Shown in pieces: positions 44,201 through 53,400 of a DNA stretch of 64,000 bases (positions are counted from its first letter, which is position 1; each line of letters starts with the position of its first letter). The notes under the pieces are model-generated. The model was not told where the DNA came from. It ran no database searches and saw only the letters and a list, made by a program, of their open reading frames with translations. The translations under genes and the position numbers were made by a program. Source of the DNA: Lewinella sp. LCG006 (lineage in GTDB: Bacteria; Bacteroidota; Bacteroidia; Chitinophagales; Saprospiraceae); the NCBI RefSeq assembly GCF_040784935.1, contig NZ_CP160680.1, forward strand, positions 3,318,501-3,382,500. The letters are read 5' to 3'.

Positions 44201-45369
44201 TGAATAGCCAGACTTCTGATGTTTTTTTCCGGGAAAAAAGGCTGGAAATGTTGACGATTGATGTTAATCTGTAAGACACCATCAGACAGAGGGAAAAGTA
44301 CTGTTCCATCGCTTAAAAGAAAAGGGGCAGTGAAATTGTTAATACTGGTAGTTAAAATAAGATATTTCAAAGAATACTCAGGCCAAGCCTCGTCAATCAA
44401 TGCTAAAATATCGTTGCTAAACGTCTGGCCCTCTAGTATCAATGCTACTTTGCGTTTGTTTTTATTTACGTCTAGGTAGCCGGGTATCTCCGGTAGATCG
44501 AGATAGTGACTGAAGGTTCTTCCCATCCGGTCTAGCACCATTAGCTTATGGCCTTCCTCTTTGTTAAAGGGAGCTTCTGACCAATCGAGTATAGTAAGGT
44601 CTGTTCTGGATCGGTAGCACCATAACCGCTGTTTTTCGTCTACTGACAGGTAGCAATTTTCGTAGTTGAATTCTGGATAATGCTTTATGACTTCACCACT
44701 AGGGCCGAGCAAGGAAATACCATCTTGTGAAGTGATTTTCCACAAATATGCTCCTTCTGTGGGCAGGTAAAAGAAGCTGTATTCGGGCAATTGATTTGCT
44801 TGCGGATCATCGGGGTAGACTTTTCGCCATTTCCCATCAAAACACCAGACTTCCCAGTTTTTAGCAAGCAGGTAAATTTTTTGTCCAATGAACTGCAAAT
44901 ACCGGATTTGTCTCAATGAGGGAGGAAGTTCTATCTCTTTACGAGCCATATACGCTTCCAAAGTGTACGTTTTCTGCTCCAAAACATCATACACGTCCAG
45001 ATGTACTTGCTTTTGTTTTGTATCGGTCTTTTCCTCTGTATAGGTACTCCAAATGTTATGGTAAACATCTTCAGCGATGCTAGTGGCAAAAAAGGAGTGA
45101 AGTTTTTCAGGTCTTGAAGATACCACTACCCATTTGCGTCCATCAAAGCGGCTTAGCTTTCCTTTCCAGTTTGCCCAAACCAGGCCACGGCTATCCTGGA
45201 AAATACCGTTTAAGTGCCAGTGTGGGATTCCATCATCCCGGGTCCATAATTTAGCTTTAATCTGATATTTCCCAAGGCTGATGGTCTTTGTGGCGGTTTG
45301 AGCATTTACAATAAGAGGAGACGCCAACAGCATAAGAAATAGTAATACGAGGTAGGTTTTAAAGCGCAT
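41266..45369 (-). CDS. Hybrid two-component regulator (HTCS): propeller sensor, histidine kinase, receiver, AraC HTH
   Basis: This 1367-residue protein has a signal peptide and two Reg_prop beta-propellers (about residues 30-700; repeated LPNNECNQSA, FDLLSEIVYSYFEKDGLPNN). A Y_Y_Y domain lies near 715-780 and a transmembrane helix near 788-808. The HisKA domain has NHELRTPLN (His near 863) and the HATPase domain has NLLNNAMKF near 980 plus GTGPGIP-like ADTGPGIP and GYGIGLALC. The receiver (ILIVEDNEELLEL; phospho-Asp near 1158 in ISDIMMP) is complete, and an AraC-type HTH forms the C-terminus. Such proteins sense an external ligand and directly switch nearby genes. No polysaccharide-utilisation genes are here; the nearest targets are the adhesin operon and itself. 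Confidence 0.97.
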   Translation of the reverse strand: MRFKTYLVLLFLMLLASPLIVNAQTATKTISLGKYQIKAKLWTRDDGIPHWHLNGIFQDSRGLVWANWKGKLSRFDGRKWVVVSSRPEKLHSFFATSIAEDVYHNIWSTYTEEKTDTKQKQVHLDVYDVLEQKTYTLEAYMARKEIELPPSLRQIRYLQFIGQKIYLLAKNWEVWCFDGKWRKVYPDDPQANQLPEYSFFYLPTEGAYLWKITSQDGISLLGPSGEVIKHYPEFNYENCYLSVDEKQRLWCYRSRTDLTILDWSEAPFNKEEGHKLMVLDRMGRTFSHYLDLPEIPGYLDVNKNKRKVALILEGQTFSNDILALIDEAWPEYSLKYLILTTSINNFTAPFLLSDGTVLFPLSDGVLQININRQHFQPFFPEKNIRSLAIHDDQLYAAVHYGEILQRDLQTGNTQLFFSYKLPINILYADDQGLRYGSHKQQTGLISYSSKKAIYISEPKPKGSPFVKCIEILPDSLILLGTTSGVLQIDQKRNQEQQSLGQRQINNFYRDQRGELWAATDRGLYNFNDRSFYLDTLLDGQPLEVAHIYEEPTTNTFWLATHKGLIQWKPKEQHYRQFTKEQGLSDDILHAVYPDQRNRLWISSNNGIMSFDLLSEIVYSYFEKDGLPNNECNQSAHAQDSRGGLYFGGLEGVTYFHPDSIENKTDHLFYPLQIERMLIYNKKGDTLNQISPMFKDERPYYLPRTSSQISIELGLANFRYSRHTSIEWRVKELNGEWRKIGEDYKLFLLKIPYGNFSIQFRVNISDKLVEKQYYGSEFSFYHPSPLYQNFYFWLLIALLAGIGSWILYYWRSQVLREQNELLQKEVLLRTQELDDRTQTVVAQNKKLERLDKAKNQLFNNVNHELRTPLNLIQLSVERLTELIPDERQTYLIRIKGQVDKMGNMLNDILRLNQMDSGVLVAHKQTIEWNSYIRQILGQYEDLANHKQLDLKVEIEVPSSLYLSFDPEKVERVITNLLNNAMKFTPQGGRILFRSAIVDNQLETVVADTGPGIPLEEHHDIFDRYYQGNHSERQAQPGYGIGLALCKEYAALMDGKIWVESIPGQGASFFFTFPLTYGEVAPTATNISPLSEKATQRTFYQVLKNGHKKAKILIVEDNEELLELMAELLSEEYAVSTATNGEIALKLLNQQAADIDLIISDIMMPIVDGFSLLKAVRADANLGYTPFLFVSALNSKDHQLKALRLGVDAYLSKPFSTSELKARIRNLVRNQQIRKAFISKKPAKTQDIPTIPHQAPPIHDGVPGYDEAWMQNLQQTVKENLARLDFKISDIADQMYVSERTLRNRIKEYTGLTPTAYLQQARLDLAMVYIQERKYRTIPEVAYAVGFKDDRYFSKIFKKNFGKLPSDYL

Positions 45370-45418
45370 GGTTAATTTTTAGACAGACTGATCAATCCTT
45401 ATCCTTTAATCTTTTTTA

Positions 45419-45451
45419 TACGAATAGCATGGCTGTAGAATACTATTCGTA
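45419..45451. promoter_or_regulatory. Perfect 9 bp inverted repeat upstream of the hybrid regulator
   Basis: TACGAATAG (45419-45427) is mirrored by CTATTCGTA (45443-45451) across 15 bases. It lies 50-82 bases upstream of the start of the hybrid regulator. No T tract follows it on either strand, so an operator or leader hairpin is likelier than a terminator. Confidence 0.55.
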
Positions 45452-45599
45452 GCAGAATTAAAAGCAGGTGTTATTTGTCGTGTTTGTCTCGATATTTACC
45501 AATACCTAAAAATACTTGTGGAACTGCACAGCTTAGAAGCGCGTACCAATATTCTCATTACAGAGATAACACAAAATCTTTGATTTTTATACGTTGATT

Positions 45600-45668
45600 T
45601 GCCGATTTATCGCTGGATTGCCGAATAATCTACATTTTTTTGCCGAATAGACCGGGTTTTTGCCGAAT
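45600..45668 (+). promoter_or_regulatory. Four phased TTGCCGAwT repeats upstream of the adhesin operon
   Basis: TGCCGAT at 45600 and TGCCGAAT at 45619, 45641 and 45661 are spaced 19, 22 and 20 bases apart. The first unit reads TTGCCGATTTATC, identical to the first unit of the array upstream of the LytTR gene. The array reads toward the adhesin operon, 190-258 bases before its first start codon. A TACCTTTA word at 45687-45694 is a weak -7 candidate. Confidence 0.6.
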
Positions 45669-45857
45669 GGTTCCTTCTTGCGCCGCTACCTTTAACGTAT
45701 TGAAGGACGGATTAATATAGCTTTATTATAGACTTATATTTTCTTTCCATCATATAAAGTGGTGCTCAAATTGAATTAATACAGAGCATCATCGTTGCGA
45801 AGAACAGAGAAATCCAAGAGAATATTAAGATAAGATTCTCTCCATTTTTCTGTCTTT

Positions 45858-48668
45858 ATGTCACATGAAAAATTTACAAAAATGATAGCATTGCTACAAG
45901 CGCTAGCGCTAAGTCGGGGGCTTACGCCGAAATGGGGATTATTCTCTGGTGTATTATTGGTCATCTTATCTCTACTATCTCCTCTCAAGACCACTTATAA
46001 TAGCTTACTAAAAAGTCAGAAAAGAACAGCATCTATTTTTCACCACTTCATGTTGATCTGGTGTTTGATAGGAGGAGCCCTTTCGGCGAAAGCCCAAACA
46101 GTCAACGAAACAATCTCCTCGGGTTCTTTTATCATCAATATGGGGGTAACTCCACAAACGGAGGCTAATGGTCTCAAGCCTTACGGTTTGGTCTATGATT
46201 TGCTAGAAAACTATCAAGTACCCATCAAATGGGTGATCAACCCTACGAAGACCAAAGATGGTGTCGATTTCACGTACAATGGCTTAGGATACAGAGGAGG
46301 GCCTTTTATCATTCCAGCTGAGTTCCGCACTACAGCGGTAAATGCGCGCATTACTTTTTGGCAAGGCCAGGGAGTAATCGGCACCACTACCACCTCACCC
46401 ATTACGGTGCCGGTTTTTACGACCATGAATTTTGCACCAAATTGGACATTGGATTTGCAAAATGGGGCAATTGTAACCAGTTTTTTTGCCAAGGCGGGTA
46501 TTCCTTCCTCGGCTTATGGCGGAAGCTCCAGCAATTGGAAACTTCCTTCTCAACTGGGCCCCTGTGATGATATTTTTGCCATGCCACACGCTGATCCTGT
46601 ATGGTCCAGCCACAGCAATCTTTTGAACTGGAACCAGTCTTATCTGGGAGCTATTTGGTACGGATGTCACGCTGGAAGTGCACTGGAAGACATGTTCAAT
46701 CCTGCCATCAAGAGCCAGCAAACTAACTTCCTGGCAGAAAAGACCGGCACCGCGACTGGGAATGGTCCCTACGCTGAAAATGCCCTGTTGTTGTGGGATA
46801 ATCACAGTGATGGAACCCCTGCCTATAGCTATGATTATCCCACGGATCCGGTTATGCAGTTCATGGAGAGAATGGATAAAGCTACTGAGAACGGCTCTGA
46901 ACAAATATACCTTCCCCTTAGCCCGGGCTGGCGGCCTACAACTAAAGTTGGAGTCTATGACCCGGATCATCCACAGCGTGTTTCGGGAGCCATTCAACAC
47001 CGAGCCGCCGTGATGGCTTGGGGGCGCGGCTATGGCAACCCTGATCGAGGTTGGGTCTTAATGCAGGCCGGCCACGATATTGCCGAGTCGAATAAAAAAG
47101 AGAATGTCGCTGCTCAGCGCGTTTTTTTCAACTTTGCCTTTCAAGCATTGATTGGGAAAGTGGTACTTCCTTCGGTTTCGGAGATCAGCCCTAATACCGT
47201 CATCGCTCCCGGAGAACCGCTGGCTCTTTCTGTTACCGTACCTCCACCAGCAAATATCAACGACTTTACTTATCAATGGACTTCCTCCTGTGGTGGGACT
47301 TTCTCTCCCTCCAATACCGTGGCAAATCCTACTTTTACGCCACCCAACGGTTCTGGTTCTTACCAATGTATCATTACGGTTAGCATTACGGATCCTTGTA
47401 ACCGTACTTCCTTCTCCGCCACTTCTGTCAACGTGGCTTGTAATCTCCAGATTGCGACCAACTTGACCCAGCCTTGTAATGGCCTCAGTAACGGGGTAAT
47501 CAATATGACCGTGACGGGCGGAAGCTCAGTTACCTATACCTGGACTCGCAGCGGCGGCGGATCAGGCTCCGGATCAGGCACTACGATCTCAGGTCTAAGT
47601 TCCGGCACCTATACGGTGAACATTACGACCTCCAACGGCTGTACAGCTTCCTTTACGCGGACCCTATTAGCACCGCCTGCTATCGTACCCACGGCTACAC
47701 CCACTCCGGTAGCATGTTTTGGCCAGAATACGGGTAGCATTAGCTTGACTGTGACCGGTGGTACTCCAGGTTATACCTACGCTTGGAATGATGGGCCAAC
47801 GACAGCTAACCGTAGTAACTTGTCGGTAGGTACCTATACCATAACCGTTACGGATGCCAATGGCTGTACGGCTATAACTTCTGCTGCGGTTACTCAGCCC
47901 AGTGCTGCTCTTAGTGCTACTCCTACAGTGACTAACGTCGCCTGTTTTGGCGAAACGACAGGGGCCATCAACCTGATGGTGTCAGGAGGTACTACCCCCT
48001 ACAACTACCTCTGGAACGACGGCGCGTCTAGTCAGAATCGTACGGGATTAACTGCCGGTACTTACGCAGTTACCGTCACGGATGCTAATAACTGTACGCA
48101 AGCTGTTACGAATATAATCGTCACCCAGCCCGCTAGTGCTCTGAGTCTGACTGCTACCCAAACCAATGCGAATTGTGGAGGCCCCACTGGATCTATCACC
48201 GTCACGGCCATGGGAGGGACCTCACCTTATTCTTATGATTGGTCGGGAACGCCCGTAGGGGATGGCACAATGACCATCACGAGTTTGAATGGTGGCACTT
48301 ATGCCGTTACCGTTACGGATGCTAACGGCTGTACGGCCGTACTATCTACTACGATTACTCAGGCACCTCCATTAGTGATTTCGATTTCACCGATTAATCC
48401 TACTTGTCCTCCTGGAGCTGCTCCACCCATCAACAGCGACGGCTCCATTGACCTTATGGTCATGGGGGGGACTCCAACTTACTCTTACGCTTGGACCACT
48501 GCCGATGGAAGCGGGCTCAATCCTACTGCCGAAGACCAGACGGGCCTAACGGCGGGTACTTACTCGGTAACGGTAACAGACGCCAACGGCTGTACCGCTT
48601 CCGTTTCGACAAGTTTGGTGTTCGAAAATCAACTACCGATAACGCCGGGGGTGATAAATAACAACTAA
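45858..48668 (+). CDS. Secreted SprB-repeat protein with unrecognised N-terminal domain
   Basis: From ATG 45858 the product is 936 residues. The likely signal segment is FMLIWCLIGGALSAKAQ near residues 64-80, preceded by another hydrophobic stretch (27-44), so the true start may be later, for example ATG 46050. Residues about 80-430 form an unrecognised domain (LVYDLLENYQVPIKWVINPTK, IWYGCHAGSALEDMFN, MQAGHDIAESNKKENVAAQR), with Cys and His motifs like those of amidotransferase folds but no clear match. Residues about 530-925 contain five SprB-like repeats ending in GTY(T/A/S)VTVTDANGC. There is no T9SS sorting domain at the end. It is the first gene of a three-gene operon. Confidence 0.85.
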   Translation: MSHEKFTKMIALLQALALSRGLTPKWGLFSGVLLVILSLLSPLKTTYNSLLKSQKRTASIFHHFMLIWCLIGGALSAKAQTVNETISSGSFIINMGVTPQTEANGLKPYGLVYDLLENYQVPIKWVINPTKTKDGVDFTYNGLGYRGGPFIIPAEFRTTAVNARITFWQGQGVIGTTTTSPITVPVFTTMNFAPNWTLDLQNGAIVTSFFAKAGIPSSAYGGSSSNWKLPSQLGPCDDIFAMPHADPVWSSHSNLLNWNQSYLGAIWYGCHAGSALEDMFNPAIKSQQTNFLAEKTGTATGNGPYAENALLLWDNHSDGTPAYSYDYPTDPVMQFMERMDKATENGSEQIYLPLSPGWRPTTKVGVYDPDHPQRVSGAIQHRAAVMAWGRGYGNPDRGWVLMQAGHDIAESNKKENVAAQRVFFNFAFQALIGKVVLPSVSEISPNTVIAPGEPLALSVTVPPPANINDFTYQWTSSCGGTFSPSNTVANPTFTPPNGSGSYQCIITVSITDPCNRTSFSATSVNVACNLQIATNLTQPCNGLSNGVINMTVTGGSSVTYTWTRSGGGSGSGSGTTISGLSSGTYTVNITTSNGCTASFTRTLLAPPAIVPTATPTPVACFGQNTGSISLTVTGGTPGYTYAWNDGPTTANRSNLSVGTYTITVTDANGCTAITSAAVTQPSAALSATPTVTNVACFGETTGAINLMVSGGTTPYNYLWNDGASSQNRTGLTAGTYAVTVTDANNCTQAVTNIIVTQPASALSLTATQTNANCGGPTGSITVTAMGGTSPYSYDWSGTPVGDGTMTITSLNGGTYAVTVTDANGCTAVLSTTITQAPPLVISISPINPTCPPGAAPPINSDGSIDLMVMGGTPTYSYAWTTADGSGLNPTAEDQTGLTAGTYSVTVTDANGCTASVSTSLVFENQLPITPGVINNN

Positions 48669-48701
48669 AACTAATAAATAAATACTCAGAAGTAGGAAAT
48701 A

Positions 48702-50351
48702 ATGACAGCAACTACCTCCAGTAAAGTGAAACAACGAACGAGCAAACCGTCGCCTGAAAGTAGCCGGAACCTATTACTTACTGTAGCCTTCTTTGAGGGG
48801 GCTGCTGTTATGGTCATTGAACTACTAGGGGCTAAGATTATTGCACCCTTCTATGGTACCTCGCTGTACGTGTGGGCATCTGTATTAGGTGTAACACTCA
48901 CTGCTCTGGCTACCGGTTACTATCTGGGGGGCTGGTTGTCACAAAAATACCGTACGGAATACCCCCTGTTTCTCGTTTTGGGGCTGGGAGCTGTACTAAC
49001 GGTTCTGGCTCCGCAAATCGCACCATCAATCATGGTCGCGACCTCTGACCTAGGGGTGCGGGCGGGTTCGTTTATTGCCGTATTACTTTACCTGTTACCA
49101 CCGGTCGTTTGCATGGGGACGGTCTCTCCGCTGATTACTCAGTTGATCAATAGCTCCAAAGACAAGGCGGGTCGGTCTGCTGGTACCGTCTACGCGGTTT
49201 CTACGGTGGGTGGCATCCTGGCTACTTTTTTGGCGGGCTTTTACCTGATTCCGGAACTCGGTATCACCCTTACCTCTTGGCTTGTAGCGGGTGTCCTTTT
49301 TGTCATTGCCGTGCTGGGCTTGGTTCGTCAAAAGAGGATTGTTCCCGTTGGAGCACTTTTAATGGGTGGATTGATCGCACTACTGCTTAGTGCCCAGTCA
49401 CCAACTACGGATAGTGCCATTACGGTCCAGTATCAGTCCAGTGGCATACTGGGCGAATGGACGGTAGTAGACCAGGTAGTAGCCTACGATAATGGTGAAC
49501 CCCTCTCGACCCGTCAACTACTGCTTAATGGCGTAGACCAAACCTATACGGAAGTGGGCAACGAGCCAGTCTCTATGTGGCTGTATCCACACAAGATAGC
49601 TGCCCTGGCTGGTGTGAAGCCAGCTGGGAGCAAGGCCTTGTTGCTCGGTATGGGCGGCGGTAGTATTGCTCATAATTTACTGCAACTGGGCTTTGATTTA
49701 GACATTGTTGAGTTGGACGAACGTATTCCTTACATCGCCGAAAAGTGGTTTGGGTACGATCCTAACTCAGCCAATCTGGTCATTGATGATGCCCGACATT
49801 TCGTCAATGAAACCACCGAAAAATACGACCTGGTCATTTTCGACCTGGTGAGCGGAGAGGTGCAGCCCTGGCACGTCTTCACCGAAGAAGGACTGCAAGA
49901 TGTACGCGAGGTGCTCGCAGAGGATGCGCTGGTGATTGTCAACTTCCAGGGTTTATTTGACATGGAAAACCCTGAGCTATCCCGAGGACCGCGCTCAGTA
50001 CTAAAAACTTTCCAATCGGTAAACTATGACATGTTCATTAGTCAGCGAGAAGAGGACGGTACTGATCTGTCATCAGATTTGCTGATGTACGGTACCCCCA
50101 GCGGGGGGCTTGATTTCGAAACCGCACTCCAGCAGAAGCTGCGCTATGATGACCTTTTTCCTTTTGAGGAATATACCGGAGATGATTTCACCCCGGTTCC
50201 TGATGTCCAGCTGCAGGATGCACTGGTACTAACGGATGATAAACCCAATTTGGAATTGCTCAATGCACCGACGATTCTGGATTGGCGAAAGAACAAAATG
50301 AAGTTCACGGTAGAAGGAATGCTGAAGAAAGGCTTACCGATCTACTACTGA
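48702..50351 (+). CDS. Membrane-fused spermidine-synthase-like protein
   Basis: The 549-residue protein has six to eight N-terminal membrane helices (about residues 25-225; VTLTALATGYYLGGWLSQKYRTE, GTVYAVSTVGGILATFLAGF), then a soluble spermidine-synthase fold (about 240-500). Its SAM loop is LLLGMGGGSIAHNLL, in place of the usual GGGDG. VELDERIPYIAEKWFGYD and VIDDARHFVNE are the acidic nucleotide-binding residues, and FDLVSGEVQPWHVFTEEGL aligns with the active-site loop of fused MFS/spermidine synthases. The polyamine substrate is not certain. It begins 33 bases after the SprB-repeat gene and ends 62 bases before the giant adhesin, so it belongs to the same operon. Confidence 0.88.
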   Translation: MTATTSSKVKQRTSKPSPESSRNLLLTVAFFEGAAVMVIELLGAKIIAPFYGTSLYVWASVLGVTLTALATGYYLGGWLSQKYRTEYPLFLVLGLGAVLTVLAPQIAPSIMVATSDLGVRAGSFIAVLLYLLPPVVCMGTVSPLITQLINSSKDKAGRSAGTVYAVSTVGGILATFLAGFYLIPELGITLTSWLVAGVLFVIAVLGLVRQKRIVPVGALLMGGLIALLLSAQSPTTDSAITVQYQSSGILGEWTVVDQVVAYDNGEPLSTRQLLLNGVDQTYTEVGNEPVSMWLYPHKIAALAGVKPAGSKALLLGMGGGSIAHNLLQLGFDLDIVELDERIPYIAEKWFGYDPNSANLVIDDARHFVNETTEKYDLVIFDLVSGEVQPWHVFTEEGLQDVREVLAEDALVIVNFQGLFDMENPELSRGPRSVLKTFQSVNYDMFISQREEDGTDLSSDLLMYGTPSGGLDFETALQQKLRYDDLFPFEEYTGDDFTPVPDVQLQDALVLTDDKPNLELLNAPTILDWRKNKMKFTVEGMLKKGLPIYY

Positions 50352-50413
50352 ATACCTAATAGACAGCCACTGACATACACATGAATCTAATTTACTGTTC
50401 TATCCCTAGCATC

Positions 50414-53400
50414 ATGAAAAAAGTATCTACATATAATTTTCAATTTGACAAGTCCTGCCGGAATTTTCCGGTTGTGTTGTTGAGTTGTCTCATATTTTTA
50501 CTAAGCACAACGACTGGCTTAGCGCAGACGACGGTGACAATTACGTCTACGAAGGCAACATCTAATTATCAGAATGACCCAACTTTTGTATGGGGTAACG
50601 ACGATGTTATCTTTGTTGAAAGAGAAAACAATTTCCTGGGACGTTCCTTTATTGAATTCGATATTTCTTCCATCCCAACTGGCGCTGTAATTACATCCGC
50701 AACACTCAGTCTGGTGAAATCTTCAATTAATGATTGTGCTGGTTTTGACGGAGCCGGAAGTAACTTTACATCAAATATCTTGCGCGTGACCCGAGCATGG
50801 TCCGAAGGAACCACCTGTGACCAACCACAGGCTGGTGGTTTAAGCTGGAATAGTGCCGGCCCAACAAACTGGTCCACTCCTGGAGGGGATTTTGCCCCAA
50901 CTACTTATGGATCATTTACAGGTGGTAACGGCGACGCTGATGGGAGTGTTAAAACGATTAACGTTACGGCTCTGGTAAATGAGTGGCATACTGGCACTCA
51001 ACCAAATTATGGATTGGGGATAGTTCCACAAGGGACAGGTGCAGATTTTTATAATTTCTATTCAGATGATTTTTCAACAGTAAGTCGCAGGCCAAGTCTT
51101 ACTATTTCTTACATAAATCCCATCGTTCTCTCAACAAGCGTGACAAACGTAGATTGCTCTTCTGATACGGATGGCGCTATCAACTTGTCGGTCAGCGGAG
51201 GAACAGCACCCTTTACTTACAACTGGAGTAATGGCGCCACCACTCAGGATATTTCCGGTCTGCCGCCGGGAACCTATTCAGTTACTGTTTCGGACGCCAA
51301 TTCCCAAACGCAAACAGCTTCCGCAACCGTACAAAACATCGGCCTTGATTTATCTGCTACGGTCTTCCCGGAAAGTACCGCTGGGGCAATGGACGGTACG
51401 ATAAACCTGTCGGTCAGTGGTGGAAGTACTCCCTACGCCTACGCTTGGTCCAACGGAGCGACCACCCAGAACATCTCGGGGCTCGCCGCAGGCACTTATA
51501 CTGTTACCGTCTCCGATAATGCCAGCGCGAGCTGTACGCTTTCAAAAACAGTACTTGTTGCCGGCACCGAAGCCAACAAACAACTCTACCTCTCCGATGG
51601 GCAAACCTTGGATCGTATTGATCCGGTAATTACGAATGATAACACCACCGCCAGTACCAGCATCTTGCAGTTTGGCGCTGGCGTGGTAACCATAGAAAAT
51701 ACTACTTCTGTTCAGACTGATGATGTGACCTCCGTTACCTTAGCGCATACCATTAACAATTCCACCGACCGCTTCCTGCTGGTCAGCCTTTCTTTCCGGG
51801 AAAATGCGGGCAACGTCGCGATTGGCAGCGTTACCTACGGAGGGGCAAGCATGACTCTGGTTGGAGCCACTGCTAATGGTGCGGATGAAATAGCGCTCTA
51901 TTCATTGAAGGAGGCTAATCTTCCCGTGGGAACGGCCAACGTTGTCGTTACTTTCCTCCAGAACGATGTTGATGACGGCGTCATCGTGGGGGCAACTTCC
52001 TTTTCCGGAGTGAATCAGACGACCTCACTCGGGACTTTTGCATCGGCTATCGGTAACAGTAATACGGCCAGTGTGTCGGTACCTTCAGCCGCCGGTGACC
52101 TTGTCTTTGATGTTTTTGACTTGCACAATGTTGATAACAGGACCAGAACGCCCGGGGCTAACCAGACGGCCCGGTATAATATACAGTCCAGTGCCCACAG
52201 TGCCGGTGGAGCCAGTACCGAACTGGCTACGGGTGCCTCAACGACCATGTCATGGAGTTTTAGTGGATCAGAAACCTGGGCTATTGGCGGAGTTGCCATC
52301 AAGCCAGCGACGGCAAACCCTATCACCTCTTTCACCCAGGCTCCAGCCCTTTGCGATAACCTTACCATCGTGGCCGGTAGCCCGCTAACGGTGCGTACGT
52401 TTGTAAATATTACGGGGGGCACTATGCCCGCTTCACCCAATATCACGGCAACCATCAGATACGGTGGCACCAACATCGCTATCCTGACCAGCCCTACCTA
52501 TAACGCCGGCTCGGGTACCCTCACCTGGTCCACAACCCTGGGGGGGGACCTCACGATTCCCGCCGGCCAGGCGATCATCCTGGAGGTGAATACCGCTCAG
52601 AGCGGGGTGGCCTTCACTATCGACTATGACAGCGCCACCAAGCCCTCTTTGATTGAGCTTCCGGTATCGACTTTCATCAACATCAATTCTTTGGAGTTAT
52701 ATGATGCTCCATACCCCGGCGGTATCCCCGTAGCTTCGGCCTTACCCGGCTCGACGGTCTACGTCCGCGCAGTGGTAAGTGATCCATTTGGTAGCTACGA
52801 TATTACGGGAATGAACCTTGCTTTAGTTGATCCTTTAGGCGGTACCTCGGCGGCAGTAGCTACTTCGGTAGACAACACGAGCTGCACCCGTACTTACGAA
52901 TACGCCTGGACGATCTCCAACGCTGACGGAACATCGCAAGTGCAAGCCATCGCTCGGGAAGGTTTTGAAAATACCGTGGTAGACGACGCTAGCCAGACCA
53001 TTACCTCCTGTTCTGGTGCTAGTCTGAGTTTTACGACCAGCAAAACGGATGAGAGCGGCGGAGGAACCAACGACGGAACCATTACCATAAGTAATCCATC
53101 CGGCAGTACCGGGCCCTGGGAGACTTCCATTGACGGTATCAACTGGTTTCCCGTCACCGCTTCCACGCCCTATACCTTTAATGGCCTGACCGGAGATACC
53201 TACTTCGTGCGCCTACGGGATGCCAATGATAGTGATGTATGTACCTCCACCCAAACGGTGATCATTGATACGCCTCTAGCCAACAAACAACTCTACCTCT
53301 CCGATGGGCAGACGCTGGACCGGATTGATCCGGTCACCACCAACGATGCCACTACCGCCAGCACCACTGGACTAATTGTCAGCGGCAACCAAACGGTACA

